Assembly: GCA_007130345.1 (NCBI GenBank)
Contig: SLSP01000028.1
Coordinates: forward strand, 1-6,987
Direction: 5' to 3'
DNA length: 6,987 nt
DNA from: Thermoflexales bacterium
GTDB lineage: Bacteria > Chloroflexota > Anaerolineae > B4-G1 > SLSP01
Within the stretch, counting starts at the first letter, position 1. Each line of letters starts with the position of its first letter. Shown here one piece after another: positions 6,700-6,987 of this stretch. The translations under genes and the position numbers were made by a program. The notes beneath the pieces were generated by a model. The model made no database searches. It saw only the letters and a list, made by a program, of their open reading frames with translations, and was not told the DNA's origin.

Positions 6700-6863
6700 G
6701 CTCCAAGCCCCCGTCCTCGGGGGCGGCTCGTAAAGCGCGGCTTAAACAACGCCCCAGTTGAATGTGCTCCAAGGGGAACGTCAGTTCCCCGGTTCGCCAC
6801 GTAGTCGCGGATCTGACGATCCGCTCTGAGCGGGGCTAACTGGGGAGGGACTTCCGCCGCGCT
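6700..6863 (+). ncRNA. Candidate structured leader RNA with three-way junction and kissing loops, upstream of DUF2721 gene; class not recognised
   Basis: This stretch has no convincing reading frame but a dense set of nested complementary segments. A 5' hairpin is formed by 6707-6713 with 6718-6724 (loop TCCT). An outer helix pairs AGCGCGGC (6734-6741) with GCCGCGCT (6856-6863). Inside it CCCCAGTT (6752-6759) pairs with AACTGGGG (6838-6845), and GCTC (6766-6769) with GAGC (6828-6831). That helix closes a junction with two 7-bp hairpins: 6773-6779/6784-6790 (loop GTCA) and 6807-6813/6818-6824 (loop TGAC). The two loops are reverse complements, and with their closing pairs the match is six bases (CGTCAG/CTGACG). 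The element ends 35 bases before the ATG of the DUF2721 gene, and no T-run follows it, so a cis-acting 5' leader is the simplest reading. I do not recognise purine, SAM, TPP, cobalamin, glycine, fluoride, cyclic-di-nucleotide, T-box, RNase P, tmRNA or SRP RNA signatures. A non-transcribed mobile repeat is the main alternative. Confidence 0.6.
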
Positions 6864-6887
6864 GTACTAGACCTGTCGCGTTCACGA

Positions 6888-6892
6888 GGGAG
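6888..6892 (+). promoter_or_regulatory. Ribosome binding site of the DUF2721 gene
   Basis: GGGAG within GAGGGAG, six bases before the ATG at 6899. It favours this ATG over the in-frame TTG two codons upstream. Confidence 0.7.
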
Positions 6893-6898
6893 TTGATT

Positions 6899-6987
6899 AT
6901 GGACATTACGTTGACCACGCCGGCGCTCTTATTCCCGGCTTTATCGCTGTTGCTGCTGGCCTACACCAATCGCTTTTTGGTCATCGC
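6899..6987 (+). CDS. DUF2721 family membrane protein, N-terminal fragment cut by window edge
   Basis: Only the first 29 codons are visible. The protein begins MDITLTTPALLFPALSLLLL and continues AYTNRFLVI, which I recognise as the opening of the DUF2721 family: a threonine/proline-rich start, a first membrane helix, then the conserved AYTNRF motif at its end. Family members are small proteins with about three membrane helices and no established function. The start is supported by GGGAG six bases upstream. The gene sits directly behind the structured RNA candidate at 6700-6863 and is presumably expressed through it. The rest of the protein, and whether other genes follow in the same operon, cannot be seen. 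Confidence 0.82.
   Translation, partial: MDITLTTPALLFPALSLLLLAYTNRFLVI

Noticed and set aside
6700..6863. A known riboswitch, tRNA or housekeeping RNA
   Set aside because: GGTTCGCC at 6791-6798 suggested a T-loop, but no acceptor stem or anticodon arm fits around it. No conserved core of a riboswitch class familiar to me was found. A proper Rfam search could overturn this.

Overview
The window looks like a piece of chromosome from a GC-rich bacterium, most likely a member of the Chloroflexota (Anaerolineae-like). This is an inference, not a proof. It rests on the style of the MoxR/DUF58/transglutaminase-type membrane operon, on a spermidine-synthase-like domain embedded between membrane modules, and on short 7-bp tandem repeats in the intergenic spaces. 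No rRNA, tRNA, transposase, integrase, CRISPR array or phage gene is visible.

Layout. (a) Bases 1-3018, minus strand: a tight three-gene operon read right to left. It encodes a MoxR-type AAA+ ATPase, a DUF58 membrane protein (3-base gap), and a multi-spanning protein resembling the N-terminal part of TgpA-type transglutaminases (0-base gap, cut by the window edge). (b) Bases 3019-3257: a divergent intergenic region with a 7-bp repeat array that folds back on itself, plus candidate promoters facing both ways. (c) Bases 3258-4280, plus strand: a complete type I L-asparaginase. (d) Bases 4294-6585, minus strand, converging on the asparaginase with only 13 bases between stop codons: a 763-residue protein with a spermidine-synthase/methyltransferase-fold centre flanked by two membrane modules. 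(e) Bases 6586-6898: a second divergent intergenic region with eight tandem 7-bp units just upstream of gene (d), a candidate plus-strand promoter and a strongly structured RNA candidate. (f) Bases 6899-6987, plus strand: the start of a DUF2721 membrane protein.

Function. The MoxR/DUF58/transglutaminase set is a widespread envelope-associated module in which the ATPase is thought to remodel or activate its membrane partners; its substrate is unknown. The asparaginase is an ordinary metabolic enzyme. The fused membrane protein keeps most of the SpeE fold signatures but lacks the two aspartates expected for aminopropyl transfer, so its chemistry is open.

The most interesting element is the leader of the DUF2721 gene. 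Over about 160 nt it can form two nested long-range 8-bp helices, a 4-bp inner helix closing a three-way junction, and three 7-bp tetraloop hairpins. The loops of two of these hairpins (GTCA and TGAC) are exact reverse complements, as expected for a kissing interaction. I could not match it to any riboswitch class I know, so it is the best candidate here for an undescribed cis-regulatory RNA.
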